A DNA stretch of 64,000 bases, taken from Piromyces finnis (Eukaryota > Neocallimastigomycota > Neocallimastigomycetes > Neocallimastigales > Neocallimastigaceae). The stretch covers positions 237,501-301,500 of the forward strand of contig MCFH01000031.1 of the NCBI GenBank assembly GCA_002104945.1, read 5' to 3'. Of the stretch, positions 1-14,517 are shown piece by piece. The notes beneath the pieces were generated by a model. That model did not search any database. It was not told where the DNA came from and saw nothing but the letters and a program-made list of their open reading frames with translations. The position numbers were made by a program, and so were the translations under genes. Each line of letters starts with the position of its first letter. The stretch's first letter is position 1.

Positions 1-397
1 TATACTATATAATAATGTTGAATCACTTGAGATTAGAAAAAAGTAAATGATTTTCAATTAGAAATTCAATTTTAATATCAATTTATAATACATCTGTCCA
101 TTTATTAAAAAGTAATAAAAGTAGCATTGCAATACAAATAATAATAAAATTTATGAGAATTTAACTACGGAAATTTAAAAACACAGAATTTAATTAAAAG
201 AGAAATTTAAATAAAAATCCTAAAAATCATAATATTCAATAAATCTATTAAAATAACAAATAATTCCTTTAATCATTACTAATATTTTCTAATATTTTAA
301 AAACTATATTAAATATTAATAATTGGGTATTTATATGTATATGTATATACTATCTTTTTTTCAAAATTTATATGAATTATATAAATAATCAATAAAG
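1..397. other. A+T-rich upstream region of SNRNP70
   Basis: No gene is visible. The stretch is almost entirely A and T with stops in all frames and presumably holds the promoter and 5' leader of the U1-70K gene that starts at 398. No specific promoter element can be picked out. Confidence 0.5.
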
Positions 398-1795
398 ATG
401 AAAGATTCATTACCACCAAATTTATTATCATTATTCGCAGCACGTCCACCATTAAATTTTTTACCACCAGTTGATCGTGATTTTTCAAGAAGAACTGGAC
501 CTGTTATTTCAGGAGTTGCTCAATTTTTAGATAGATGCAAAGATCATGATGTTGATTATAAACCATCAATTTCAATTGAGGAGTTAAAGCAAAAAAAGGT
601 AAAAAATTAGTTTATAAGAAATATAATATTAATCTTTATAATAAATATTAAGATATTTGATAAATATGATTATTATATATTATTATTTTATAATTATAAA
701 ATATATAATTTAATTAAATTTGAAATTCTTTTTATGTATATTTTTAAAATCAATTATAGTTAGCAGAAAAAAGATTAAAAGTTGAAGAACATTTAGCAAA
801 AGAGTTAGAAAAATGGTCACCATCAACAAATGAAAAAATAAAATCGGACCCATTTAAGACTTTATTTGTTGCTAGAATTGTAAATTTCTTTTAATTGTAT
901 ATATAAAAAAAAGAAAAGAAAAAAAAAAGAAAAAAGAATATTAATATATATTAATATATAAATTATATATAAATTTGTTTGAAATCTTTTTTTTATAATA
1001 AAAGAATTATGAAACTTCAGAAAAACAATTAAAAAGACATTTCGAAATTTATGGTCAAATTAAATCAGTAAGTATATATAATTATAATTTATAATAATAA
1101 GATGTTTAAGATTATATATTTAAGTATTTTTTATATTTTACAAAATAAAATCTTAATAATATTCGCATACCAAAATATTATAGATACAAATGGTATATGA
1201 TTCAAATGGAAAACCAAGAGGTTATGCATTTATTGAATATGAAAGAGAGAAAGATTTAAAGGCAGCATATAAAGATGCTGATGGTATGAAAATTGATTTA
1301 AGACGTGTTTTAGTTGATGTAGAAAGAGGAAGAACTGTAAAGGGTTGGAAACCCCGTAGACTTGGTGGAGGTCTTGGTAACACAAGATTAGGTGGACCAG
1401 AAGTTAATCAAAAGTATAGTGGAAGAGTTTCTAGTTCAGATCACAGTGATAGCCATCATGACCGAGACAGAAGGGATAGGGACAGAGACAGAGACAGAGA
1501 TAGGGATAGAGATAGATACAGGAGAAGTAGTAGAGATAGAGACAGAGACAGAGAATCAAGACGTGACAGAGATCGTGATCGTGATCGTCGCGACCGTGAC
1601 AGATATAGAGATAGAGATTACAGAAGAAGTAGAAGCCCACGCAGAGATAGAGATCGGTATGTTGAATATAAAATAATTTTTTAATAAATAATTTTTTATA
1701 TATTAACTTTTAATTTTTTCTTTTTACCTTTTACCCAATAACAATTTTTAACTCTTTTTTTTAATTTTAATCTAAATAATTAAAGTCGTAGATAA
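398..1795 (+). CDS. SNRNP70: U1 small nuclear ribonucleoprotein 70 kDa (U1-70K)
   Basis: Core protein of the U1 snRNP, which binds stem-loop I of U1 RNA and helps define 5' splice sites in the nucleus. Five exons can be read: 398-598, 760-879, 1005-1067, 1184-1656 and 1786-1795, giving 288 residues. The N-terminus has the family pattern [20 protein letters not shown]. The RRM follows: RNP2 is LFVARI, spanning the exon 2/3 junction with [19 protein letters not shown], and RNP1 is [17 protein letters not shown] segment leads into a long Arg-Asp and Arg-Ser tail of the kind bound by SR proteins. The last intron is inferred: reading through instead stops at 1684 after eight residues unlike the RD tail, whereas splicing 1656 to 1786 adds only Arg codons and a stop. 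Human U1-70K is longer because of its larger RS tail. Identity is near certain; only the 3' end is open. Confidence 0.93.
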
Positions 1796-1818
1796 ATCTA
1801 TTTCTCTAAAATATCGAG

Positions 1819-1859
<41 letters not shown>

Positions 1860-2675
1860 ATATATTTCTTCAAATATATTAATTATTAATTATCCTATAA
1901 TTATTTTTTATATTTTATTTATAATTAAATGTAATGTAAAGTTTATATATTATTTTTAGCAAATCCTTTTTTTTTTTTTACTATTGAAAATATTCTTTCT
2001 TTTTTACTTTTAATTTTCATTTATTTTTTTTTTTTTTTAATATTAAATTAAATTCGAATCTTAAATATACTTAAATAATATTTTTAAAACATTAAAGATT
2101 TTTATTTTTAATAAATCCAAATTATATTCTAAAAAATAAATTATTTAAATATGGTGATTAATAAAGATTTTTTTTTTTTTTTCTTTAAAATGATCTTATT
2201 TCTTTTTACTTTTCCGTTGTTACTGTTGTTAAATTAATAATAATTAATAAATTATATTATTAAATGCACATCTAATTATTCCATATGATATAAAAAATTA
2301 ATAGTAGTTATTTATAATAAAACTATGAGAAGCAAGGAAATGACTGAAATATAATAATAATAAACATAATAATATTGTATTTTTCCAAATTAATACCCAA
2401 ATTTACTTTAGAGAAAAAATTATAAAAATTATATGTAATTGAAATAATATAATTTATTATCATTGAATAGTTAATAATATATAATATGTTATAAAAAAAA
2501 TGGATTAAATATAAAGTTTATTTTATACTCCTTTTTTTTTTTTTCATCTTCATAAAAAATAAAAATCTTTTATAAATCTTTTGGTAAATTAAACTACTAT
2601 TAACTTCTAACTAAAAATAGCTAATTTTATTATATAATAAAAAAAAAATTTATATTTTGTTAGTTTTATTAGCAT

Positions 2676-2733
<58 letters not shown>

Positions 2734-3218
2734 GAGAAAAGAAGAAAAAGTTATTACATATAAAAAAAAAAAAAAAGAAATATTAATTATTTTATTAATA
2801 CTATCAATGATATATAATTACAATTAATTATTATTCATTATAAAAATAATAATATAAAACTTTATTATTATATATCATTTCAAATATTTTTTTTAAAAAT
2901 ATATACTATAATTGAATAATTACTATAATAAAATACAATAATAAAATACATATTTATTAAATAAAATAATCCTCTTATAAAGTTGTACTTTCAATAATAA
3001 TAATAATACATAAATAAATAAACAAATAAACAACTATTATTTATATAAACTAAAATACAATAATAGATTACATTTAAACAATTAAAAAAAAAAAAAAAAA
3101 AAAACATTTTCTATAAAAAATATTAAAAAAAATAATGACGAAATATTTTTAATATTAAAAATTTATTTTTTAAATAAAATTTTGAAGTTAATAATAGTAA
3201 CTAAATAAAAAAGCGAAA
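1796..3218. other. A+T-rich intergenic region
   Basis: No gene is seen. It contains a 34-base A run at 1824-1857, only 28 bp after the proposed SNRNP70 stop, an AAT microsatellite near 2676-2731, and several T runs. The right part is presumably the promoter of the kinase-like gene at 3219. Confidence 0.5.
2676..2731. repeat. AAT trinucleotide microsatellite
   Basis: About 18 uninterrupted AAT/TAA units in intergenic sequence. Confidence 0.9.
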
Positions 3219-5507
3219 ATGCCAATTTTATCAGGAATATTCAAATCAAATGAAAAATATAATAATCAAATTGGATGTGAAATCACAAATGAGAATATAA
3301 AAACAGCACCTGATGATATAAATGATCATGTTAGTAGTAATACTAAAAATGAAAATAAAAAAAAATCTAATTTATCAGAGTTAATACCACTAGCAAAATC
3401 TAAAAAGAATAGTTCATGCTTTCAGTTACACTCCTATGATAATGTTTATTTAAGACGTGTAATAAATCCAATAAAAGAGGAACAACCTCCAAAATTTGAA
3501 AGAAGAAAATCTTTAAAAAATGAATTATTTAAAAACCTTAAAATTAACACTCTTTTTTCAGGATTTAAAGGATCATTAAATTCAGCACCTGTAAAAGAGG
3601 ATATAAATGAAAGTTCTAAATTAAAAAATGGTCCAAAAACAGCAGCTCTTGAAAAAAATTTCGATAAATTAAAGATTAGTGAATGTGATGAATCAGGACG
3701 AGCCGAAGAAGAAGAAGAACAATATCAGGATACTATTTGTAGTAGTGAACAAAATACAATATTTGACACCGATAATGAACATGATCAAAGTCATCCTAGC
3801 TTATATTCACATAGTGAAGATAACTTGAAATATGTTGAAAAAACTGCTGGGAGTACACCAACAGTATTTAAATATCATAATGAAAATACATTGGATATTA
3901 TTAGTGAGCAGAGTGATGATAATCATAGTACAACAGATAGTATAAACTTTCATAGTGAAAATATATTAGATACAAAAAAAAAAAATAAGAAACAAGGATT
4001 ATCTATTGATACATCTCAACCAAAAGAGAAAAAAAAGAAAAGTAAATTTTCTGCTATCATTACTCCAAGTTCAAAATCATTACCATGGATAAAAGACCGT
4101 AAAAAAAGTAAAAAAGAAAGTGTAGGTGTAGTAGTAGTAGTAAATAATCAACAATCAAATAATATTGAAATATATAATAAAAATAATAGTGAAACCCCAA
4201 CACCTACTCCTTCAACAGCATCCTCTAATGATTCACCATCTAAATCTTCTAAAAAGAAAAAAATGTTTTTTAGTAAAGAAGGAATGGTTGTTGCTAATGT
4301 AAAAGCTACAGATGTTCGAATTATTTCAAAAATGTATAATGAATATAAGGAAGATTTTCAAAAACGAGTTGAACTTGATTTTATATGTACAGAAGTGAAA
4401 AAATATGCATCATATAACCAATATTTTTATAATCCTACAGATTTAATCTATAATAACTCAAAAGCTTTTTTTTTTTATGAACCAACAATATCTATTGGTT
4501 CATTAAAAGACATATTAAAATGTAGTCAAGGATTTAAAAATGAAATGGAAATTTATATTGAAGAGATGTTATGCACATTTAAAAAATTAGTCAGTGCTGT
4601 TTACTGGCTTCATAATAACTACCAAGTTATTCATAGAAGAATTGATCCAAGTAAGTTTTAAAATAAAAAATATTAATTATCATAAATACTTTTAATGTTT
4701 ATTTTTAAAAATAATAATAATAATATAATATAAATAAATATAAATTAATAATAAAACAAAAAAAATATTAAAAAAATTATAATTTCTTATAATTTTAATT
4801 CAAAAAATTAGGTAGAATTTTATTTGATACTTCTGGTCAATTTAAATTAACTGGTTTAGAATGGGCCTTCCAAATAACAAATAATGATTCAATAAATATT
4901 CAGCGAGAATATAATTTCCATGAAGCTTTAGTTCATGATTTCAATAATTATGATAAAAATGAGCCTATATTCTTTGCTCCTGAAATATGTGAATTAAATT
5001 CGGACTATTTTACTAAAATCTCAACGAAAATTGATATATATAGTATGTATATGATATGCTTAATGAAATATATATAAAATGTTAAATTATTATTAAATAT
5101 TAAACCAACTTAATATTTATCTTTATATTATTATTTAAAAAAAAAAAAAAGGCTGTGGAATGATTCTTGCAGCAATGAATTTTGGTTATTCAAATTTATC
5201 AGCAATTACAATTGAACATGAACAACAAAAAAGATTTAATTTAAATAATAATGCCTCTTTTAAGGAAGATGTCAAATTAATAAAAAATCAACATTTAATT
5301 CCTGATATTATATACCAAATGTTAAAATGGAAACCGTATGATCGAATAAGCATGAAAGAAATTGTCGATTCAGATTGGTTTAAAAATATAAATGTATGTA
5401 GTACTACAAATGATGATATTTCTGCTACTCTAAATATATCAAATGATGAAATTATTCATACACACTTAAATATACCGGGCAAAAAATGTAAAATTACTAC
5501 ATCTTAA
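3219..5507 (+). CDS. Predicted pseudokinase with long disordered N-terminus
   Basis: Three exons, 3219-4650, 4812-5042 and 5152-5507, join in frame to 672 residues. Residues 1 to about 345 are Ser/Asn/Lys-rich and low complexity, with basic KKKKSK-type clusters and a Thr-Pro stretch. The rest has the architecture of a eukaryotic protein kinase. The catalytic-loop position reads VIHRRIDPSRIL (His472-Arg473-Arg474), so the HRD Asp is Arg, the usual Lys is Asp and the Mg-binding Asn is Arg. The DFG position is GLE (492-494). No glycine-rich loop is recognisable. Structural landmarks remain: FFAPE for APE, DIYSCGM for the helix F segment, and the PYDRISMKEIVDSDWF Arg-containing C-lobe end. This pattern argues for a folded but catalytically dead kinase used as scaffold or allosteric partner; that role is inferred. 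The subfamily is uncertain. Donors and acceptors are canonical, so this is not a decayed gene. Confidence 0.8.
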
Positions 5508-5971
5508 TAAAACTACATCATTTTATTTTTATTATTATTTTATGTTTTTTTTTTTTTATTATTATTATTTTTTTAGTATTATTATCATATATTTGATTAA
5601 TTACAATAACAAATGACAAAATATGATGTTTGTCATAAATAAGTATTCAAGATTATAAATATTAATTTTATCAGAACATAAATATCAATAATGATAATAT
5701 TATTGTTATTGTTATTGTTATTATAAGCATACATCATAATTATCATAATACTTTCTGAATAAAAAAGAATTATTTTATAAAATTATCTTAAATATTATAA
5801 AATAAATATTAGCAATAACTACCATTTAATTTTGATAAATAAATAATACATTTTCATGAAATTTTATTTTATTTTTTTTTTTTTTATTTTTTTTTTTTTT
5901 TATGTAGATATAAATTTACATATGATATATAATAATTTATATTATAAATAATTATGTTTTATGAATAATAT
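5508..5971. other. Convergent intergenic gap
   Basis: Lies between the 3' ends of the pseudokinase (plus) and separase (minus). It is A+T rich, with a T-rich stretch at 5871-5900 and a short GTTATT repeat near 5701-5722. No gene is seen; it presumably holds both 3' ends. Confidence 0.5.
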
Positions 5972-8900
5972 TTAATGGGTATTTGAATTAAAATTATAAA
6001 TTGGTATTCCATAAATAACAGTGGAAGCACCAATTAAGAATTTTAATTTACAACGTCGACGAGCTAATACTAAAGCTTGGGACAAAGATAAAGAAAGTTC
6101 AAAATTTTTTGTTTTAAATTTTGAATTAAATCTGCTTTTATCATTATCACTATCATCATCATTATCATAATCATTATTATTATCATTATTATAGTATGAA
6201 GATATTACATGATCTTCAACAGTACTTAAAGTATTATTTGATAATGGTGAAATTACACCCCATTCCTCAAGAAGCCCTTGTGTTAAACGATCAATGTCTC
6301 TATCAGTAACATCCCAAAGATTTGCAGATAATGCAGGACTTTGTCCCAAAAGGTAATTTATAGAGTTACCAGTGGGGTCATAAGCCCCTGATGATTTTAA
6401 TAAACCACTACTACATCCCATTAGTAATGTTACTGCACATTTCTCTTTATTATGATTACGAATAGTACGACCTTTAATATAACATTCACCGCCTCCATGT
6501 CCAAAGTACCTTTAATACAATTATTAATAAATATTAATTATTATAGCTATTAATTAATCTGTTGAATATACTACTTCTTAATATATGATATTTTTCTAAT
6601 AATCATATTAATACTTACATAAATAATTGATAGTTACTTAGGCCATTCATATATTCTTTTTCTGTAGGGGCTTTACCTGAAAGACCTAACCAATGAGACT
6701 GTTGTTCAAATTGATATTGAAACTTATCTTGAGTATTTTTCAAATCACCACCAGGATTTAAAATATAATATGTGCTACATGCATCAATAATATATTTATC
6801 TGATGAATAAAAATTAATTTTACTATCTTTAGTATTCGAACTCGCTCTACGTTCATTTTCATTCTTTGTTAAAAGTATCCGATCGATAAGCATAGATAAT
6901 GAAAGCATTCTGGTTGTTGGTTTATCATATAATATTGGGAAGTTTTCCCAAGGAATAACCTCTGTTTCTTTATCTGGTATTATTATAACATGTTCATCAA
7001 AATCATATAAATCTAATTTGTTATACTTTTGTAATATTTTTCTGAGGATTCTTATATACTATTTTGTATATTATATGTTAAAAAAAATAGAATATGTAAT
7101 AATATATGATAATTAGTAATAAATTCATTACATTAAATAATATAAAAAAAAAATATTACCATATCAACATCAATATTATTATAATCAATTTTTATACCAC
7201 ATGATTGATAATAATCTAAAAAGTAATAAATAACATCTTCTAATTCACAATCCAATGTATCATTTTCTTTTAAATGTAAAAAACAATCGCAAATTTCTTG
7301 ATCAAACTCTAAAAAAGATTCTGAATCTAACTTTAGAACTATTCTACCAATAAAATTTTCTAATTCTTTTCTAAATTGAAAACGTTCTTTCATATATTCT
7401 TTAATTACTGGACAAAATACTCCTTTAAACCCTCCAATCCATTGAACTTCCATTTTAATCAAAAGTTCTTCAAGATGGCGATCCAAATCAATGCGTTCAT
7501 TCCACCAAAGAGCTTTTTCTTCACTAGAAATATTATTTACCTTTTCATCTTCAGTATAACCAGAATATTGAGTCATTTCTGCATTATTATTTTCCTTATA
7601 CAACAGCGTTTTTAAATATGAAATACCTTTTTCAAATTCATAAAAACCAGAGGTTTGTCCTTTTCGATAACTAATATGTCTTTTAATAGGAATATGAAGA
7701 ATCAGAGGTTGTTTATTTTTATGATATCGACAAAGGAAAAAGCAATTACGATCTTTATCATACGTTATACTGCATACTGTCCAATCATCTGGAATATTAT
7801 TAATATAATCATATTGGAATTTCTCTAAGTTAATAGTTTCTTCTTGTAAATATTTAGAATATAAAATATAATTTATGTCATTATTATTTAAAGACATATC
7901 TTGTAATTGTTTAATATCATCTTGATCTTGTTCTAATTTATTCTTAGGCCATGTGTTTTTAAAGATTCTTTCCTCTTTCTTTAACGAGCTTTGTAGCAAT
8001 TTATTGTTATAAATTTCAAAAAGTTCACGTGTATATGTTATACCTTTTGAAAATTCTTTATATATATATATAAAAAAATATTATTTTACAATTTAATCAA
8101 AATAACATAAATACATTAAATATTAAATAAGCACTATAATTACCCAATAAATAAGCACATTCTAATATAGTATCATTTGTTATTATTGATAAAGAAGATT
8201 GATAAGGTAAAAGAAATGATTTTATAATGTTAATATATAGATTGTAGAGAGATGCTTTTCTAAAAACTTCAGGAATATCCTTTCGGTAAGATATATTTAT
8301 TGCCTTTTTTAAATATTTTTCAATTGAATTTAATTGAGAAATGTTTAATGAATTATTATTATCATCATCATCATTCATCAAATAAATTTTATTTGACTTA
8401 TTAATTAATGATGAAGCTATAAATATTATATAAATATATATGTTAATTAAAAATAATTAAATAATATTCTTATTATTATTCTTATTTTTCTTATAATGCT
8501 TTTATTTTCGTTTTTGTTTTTTGTTTCTTTTAAAAAATTATTTACCTGATTCAAATATAAAATCCATATTAGGATTTAATGTCATTTTATGTATGAATTC
8601 TGTTAATAAAATATCAACACAGATCAAATATTCTTCAGCAGTAATAGGTTTTGTATGATTTATATCAATTTTGTTTAATGTTTCTTGTGTATTTAAATTT
8701 TTATAAATTAAAGCTATTAAAGAATTCAAATGAGTTTAGTATTTAAATTTTACTTATTTTATATTTACTTTATATTCGTTTTATATCAATACTTTGTTAA
8801 ATACCTTGTTGTAATAAAATATGATTAGTATAAATAAATAATGGATAGTAACATTTAGCCATATCATTTGCTGATACTTATATTAATAAAAAAAAAGAAA

Positions 8901-11900
8901 GAAAGAAAGAAAGAAAAGAAAAGAAAAAATAAAAATTAATATTACAATTTTTACTGTTTGAAATTGATATATACTATACAATATTAATAAAAAATTACTG
9001 GATTTTAGAGTATTTCCTTCATTTTTAACATCAATATTTCCACTATTAATATAAATAAATAAATTTGAATTACAACATTTATAAATATATATTATTTAAA
9101 CGAATATGATTATAATAAACATTACCTCATTTGATCCACTGATTTTCTATAGTCATCATTAATCATTATATTTATATATTTTTGAATTTTTTTAATTAAA
9201 TGGAGAGCTTGGTTATATTTTCTTCGTTCGACATATGATAAACATATATTAATTTCTAATTGAACATATTCCAAATAAAGAATATTATTTCTTATCTATT
9301 ATATTTATATTTCATAGTGTTAATTATGAACATTAATAATTATTTTGTAATCATTACACTCATTCTTACCATATTTATACTTTTAATAGCCTTATTATAA
9401 TATTTATCACTTTCTTCAATATTATGTTTTTTAAGTTCGAGATAGCCAAAATCTGTAGAAAACTTACAAATATATATATCAGACTGAATTAATTCTGCAA
9501 GTTGTAAACCTTCTTTAAAATAGCAAGAAGATTCACAAATAGAACCACGTTGAGAATATACATTTCCAAGTACTTTATAACATTCTAATAAATGCTGAAA
9601 TATAATAAAAAGTTGAAAATATTAATAAAAAAAAAAAAGAGAAAAAAAAAACATTCATCAATATTATTGAATATATATATCAATAGTTACAATCATAATT
9701 TTCCACTGAGAAGTTTGGATTAAATAATGATAAGGTGAATTAGAATCTTTACTATTCATTAAACTAAATTTTTTATGAGAATGAAGAATTATAAAATTAT
9801 TAATGAGGGAAAGTTGGTATAATAATATTTTGATCGCTACGTATAAGTTTCCCTAATGTAAAAATTAAAAATATAAATATTTATATTAATAATTATTATA
9901 ATTAAAATAATAAATAATAATAATGTATATAATGTATGTATAATTTTAAGAAAAATCTATTCAAACCTCTTTCATATTTAATATCCCCAATATATAATAA
10001 GAAAAGGATAGTATTATAGAATTAAACTGATTATTTGATTCACTAAACTTATCCATTATGTTATTTCTTTCAACAAAATTGGAAACTTTATCAAACAGTA
10101 TCTTACTATTATATTAAATAATAATAATAATAATAAGTAAGTTTTTTTTTTTAACATTAATGTTATTTAAAATATATATTAACAATAATAATACCATTTT
10201 TCTAATTCATTAATTGATACATAATAATATGACAAATATAAATGATAACATAACCATGAATATTGACTTGAACTAACTGTTAACTCCTTAAGTTGGTCTA
10301 ATTCTTCTATAGCTTGTTTTGAATAACCCATTTTAAGATATGTTTGTGATATGTTAATTAATATTTTAACTTTATCTATAAGTTTAATAAATATAAATAA
10401 TTATCAAATTTAAGAAATATTTCATATTAGTGATATTATAATTTATTATTATCAATAACAAAAAGAAAAAGAAGAAAAAGGAGAAGAAAGCTATAATTGA
10501 AAGAAAAAAAAAACTTACCATCCTCATATTTTTTATTTTTATTTGTTAATTCATTTAATAAGGATAAAACTCGAAGAGTGATAATTTTATATTTAAAATT
10601 CCCAAAAATATCAAAATAATCGGCCAAGTAATCTAATTAATTTGCAATAATTATTATCAATAATAAAAAAAATAAATAAATTTATATAAGCAATCTAAAA
10701 TTTCATTTATATATGTATAATATGTATATATATATATTATATACCAATATATAAATATGTCTGTTCTATATTATCAATATAGCAATCAATGATTTCTCTA
10801 TCTATAATAATAATAAAAAAAATTAATTATATAATAGTAGGGTTATTTGTAAGATAAGATATTAAATAAATATAATAATACCTTGTTTATATTTTAAAAG
10901 TGAAGAAAACAATTTATCCCAAGTTTTTAATGCTGTTTTAAAATACTTGATTTGTTTATCTTTTAACTTATTCATGATTATACCATAAATTGAATATGAA
11001 ATAGATAAATAATTATTTCTTTGATTTATTTTATTACTATCGTTTTTATAGTCCTAGAAAAGAAAAGTAGATAATATATTATTAATTTATAAATAAATAT
11101 AAATATAATTGAAAATATTATGTATTTATATTCAAAATATTCTGATAGTATTTATTATTTACATCTTTCTTTAATAGATTAATAATTGATTGGCATAAAT
11201 TTAAATGATCATTAACATTTTGAGGTTTCAATACTTTATATAAATGTAATTTTTTTAATTGAAACTTCGAATAAGTAAATGGATATAAGTTTTCGTCATA
11301 ATATTTTAGAATATAATCAATTGATTTAAATTGTTCATTTTCAGTATTATGTTTATTTTCTATAGCTTCTAAAGTTTGAAGTTCGTATTTCAAAATATTT
11401 AAAATATAACTTTCGAATTCTTTCTTGTTATATAAATTATTGGATAGAATTTCATCTAAAAAAAGATATGGATGTGTATCTATCATTGAAATAGAAAATC
11501 GGACATAATGTTCAATGATTTTGATAATATCATTACTTGATTTAGAATCTGAATAGTTAAATTTTTTATATTCATCCAAAGGTATCCGTTTAAAAGATTC
11601 AATTAAAGTATTTCTTGCAGTCTATATAAACCAAAACAAATTAATAAATAGAAGATAGCAGTAATAAAATACACATATTTATATATTATATATATATACC
11701 TCTTTTTCATGTATGTAATAATAACAGATAGCAAGCATATCTAATATATTAGCTAATTCCAACGATTGATCCTTTACTTTTAATAAAGTTTTGTATGAAA
11801 AATCAAATAGTGATATGGATTCTTTATAATATTTATTTTTATAAAGTTTAATTGCAATATTTGAATATGCTTTTGATATTTCTTTAAATCCATTGATACA

Positions 11901-14517
11901 TGAATATTTCTCTGCTAATTCTTTTGCTGCTTCAAGATAGTTATCAATATAAAGCCATGTATTATAATCTTCAAATATGAAACATAAATTTGATAATAAA
12001 GTTTCACATTTAATAATTATTGAAACCAGCTCTTTCTTGTGCTAATATATTAAAATAATATTAATATTATTATAGATAAATGATATATTATTATAAAATA
12101 AAAAAAAAATAATTATAAATAAGAATGATTATAATAAATACACAAATTAAATTAATATTTTATAATATATTGATATTTTACCTGATATAACTTTTTCAAA
12201 AGAAGAAAATTAAGCAAAGAAATGATTTTTTCAAATAAATTAATTAATGATTTTCGTTGTTTGGTTAATAAGGTAGATGTTTTTTTGCTATTAAAAAGAT
12301 ATAAATTTTGATTGATAATTTTTATAAAAGTTTCAATCGAATTTATAATTTGTTGGGTATTATCGTTTTCAATAGCAGGTATATTTATTGATGATGAAAA
12401 GGCTTGTTTAGTTAATTCAATGAAATCTAGTTGTTTTTCAACATATTGATAGCTTTCATGATAAAATTTTGATTTATCTAATATATAATATAAATATATC
12501 AATTAAGTATTATTTATATCCTTTAAACTACCTAAAAAGAAAAAAAAAATGATGTAAAATACAAATTTATTAACAATTATTACTTACCAATATATATAAA
12601 AATATCATAAAATAAGAGATGATTGATGTCTAAGTCCGCCAAAAATTTTGTAGTATAAAAGGTATAATCCTGTATTTTATTATTTTTCTTTAACACTTTT
12701 AAAATTCTAAATAGAATTTCTCTTGAATTAATAACAATTGTTGGATTTTTTATCTTTATTATTTATTATATATTATATAAATTTTAAATTATAAAATATT
12801 TGTTAATTAATAAACATTAACTAACATTTATAATAATTATTAAGCAATATAATATTGCAGTAAAAAACATCAAAAATTATGTAATATTTAAGTACCTTTT
12901 TTCCTAAATATAGATAATGGTCCAACAATGTAATTAATTTTTTTGAAAGATTTAGTTGAATTATATCATTATCAGATATAAATGAAAATGCTTTTTCATA
13001 AAATTTTGAAATAGTATTAACTATAGGTATTAGATCTTTTTAAATATGAAAAATAGATAAACTTAATCGATTTTTCCTGTTATTAATTAAAAAATTGATT
13101 AATAAAATACAAAAAAAAAAAAAAAAAAAAAATGCTTACTTGATTCAGTTTTCATTTTTTGCTCAAAAGTATATGCATATTTTAAAATAGCATCAATATA
13201 CCAATTAATTGTTGATCCACCTGTTTTACGCATTGCTTCTAATGCCACAAATTGAATTTTGAATGAAATTTCTGGGTTTCGATCTTTTATTTATAAATTT
13301 TTATAAATAATAATAATTACAAATTTTATACAAAATTAAGAACTTATGAATAGTATATATTGAGAATTTTATTATCATTATTATTATAAATTACCTTTAT
13401 ATTTTTCAGATATCTCTTTTAGAAGAACTCTACAAATATTAGAATATAGCTTTTCTGATAGTAATTTATTTTTTTCCCTAACAAAATTACAATGTTTATA
13501 TAATGTAAAATTTCGTTCATTGAACATAAAATCTAAATTCTAATTATATCGAATTGTTGTTTTTGTTAAAATTTAATAAATGAAATTTAAATAAATGGAT
13601 TTTCATATTATTCAATAAATTTAATTAAGAAATTTTATAATTATTACATTTCTATAAGAAAGACATTTTATGCAATTTAATTGTGTCGTGATTATTAATT
13701 GTGAAAATTTGTTTAAATCCTCTTTGTTATTAATAATTGGGATGATTAATATCTTTTTATGCAATTGAATTATTTCATTGTATGAACATTTCATTTCATT
13801 TTCAAAATATCTGGATTGTATTCTTTCATATAAATGTTTTAATTGAATTTCGGCAGATTCAATCTTTTAATTATATTAAATTATTTAATATAAAATAATA
13901 ATAATAATAATAATAATAATAATTAAAAAAAAAAAAAAGTCAAAAATAAATAAAAATAATTGTCAACTATTATATTATTACTATACCATTTGAATTTCAA
14001 TTAGTTTTGTAATTAAGTTTGAATGAGCTAAATCAATATCAATAGGTTTTATATTTAAATAAATTTCCAAGCGTTCTAATACTTCTAAAGTAATTTTTGA
14101 GCTTTCAATTAAACTTAATTTTTCACTTGTGTAATCTTTATTATCATTTATAAGAACAGGCTCCTCATCAATAATAATTATTTCATCATTTTTATCCTTC
14201 ATTTGGTTAATATTACTTTTCTGTTTTTTGTTTAAATTTTCATAGGTATCATCACTTAGGTCAATGAAATTAAATTTTCGCTTTTTACTATTTGAAATTT
14301 CATTATTAATTTCAGATAATGTTTTTATAATCTGATTGAAAATTTTCATAGCAATGGGAGCATATTGAAAAGCCAATATTTTAAAATTTTCATTATTATC
14401 TTTTGAGGTTAAAACAGGTTTAAAAATTTTATTTAAGGACACTACTAATTTTGGATTACATTTTGAAATGGTAGAATAAGATATTAATATTGAATTAATA
14501 TTCTCAACTTTCAACAT
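5972..14517 (-). CDS. ESP1: Separase (peptidase C50)
   Basis: Cysteine protease that cleaves the cohesin kleisin to release sister chromatids at anaphase. It is one long minus-strand gene broken by many short introns. The last three exons are exact and in phase: 7160 upward to about 8058, 6619-7058 and 5972-6509. They encode the family signatures: IPDDWTVCSITYD at the start of the protease region, EVIPWENFPILY, the catalytic histidine motif YFGHGGGECYIKGR (interrupted just upstream by the 6510-6618 intron), the catalytic cysteine motif LMGCSSG, and NLWDVTDRDIDRL close to the C-terminus. The first exon, 14517-13987, starts at the only sensible Met and is followed by a GTATAG donor. Between them are helical, Leu/Lys/Asn-rich exons consistent with the poorly conserved superhelical N-terminal domain that binds securin. 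Total length is roughly 2,000 residues, as usual for the family. I did not resolve every middle intron, so fusion of two genes is not formally excluded, but the strand and spacing are continuous. Confidence 0.9.

Noticed and set aside
1431-1640. Cys/Leu/Tyr-rich minus-strand ORF
   Set aside because: Antisense of the Arg-Asp repeat of U1-70K; the plus-frame RRM and RD tail are unmistakable.
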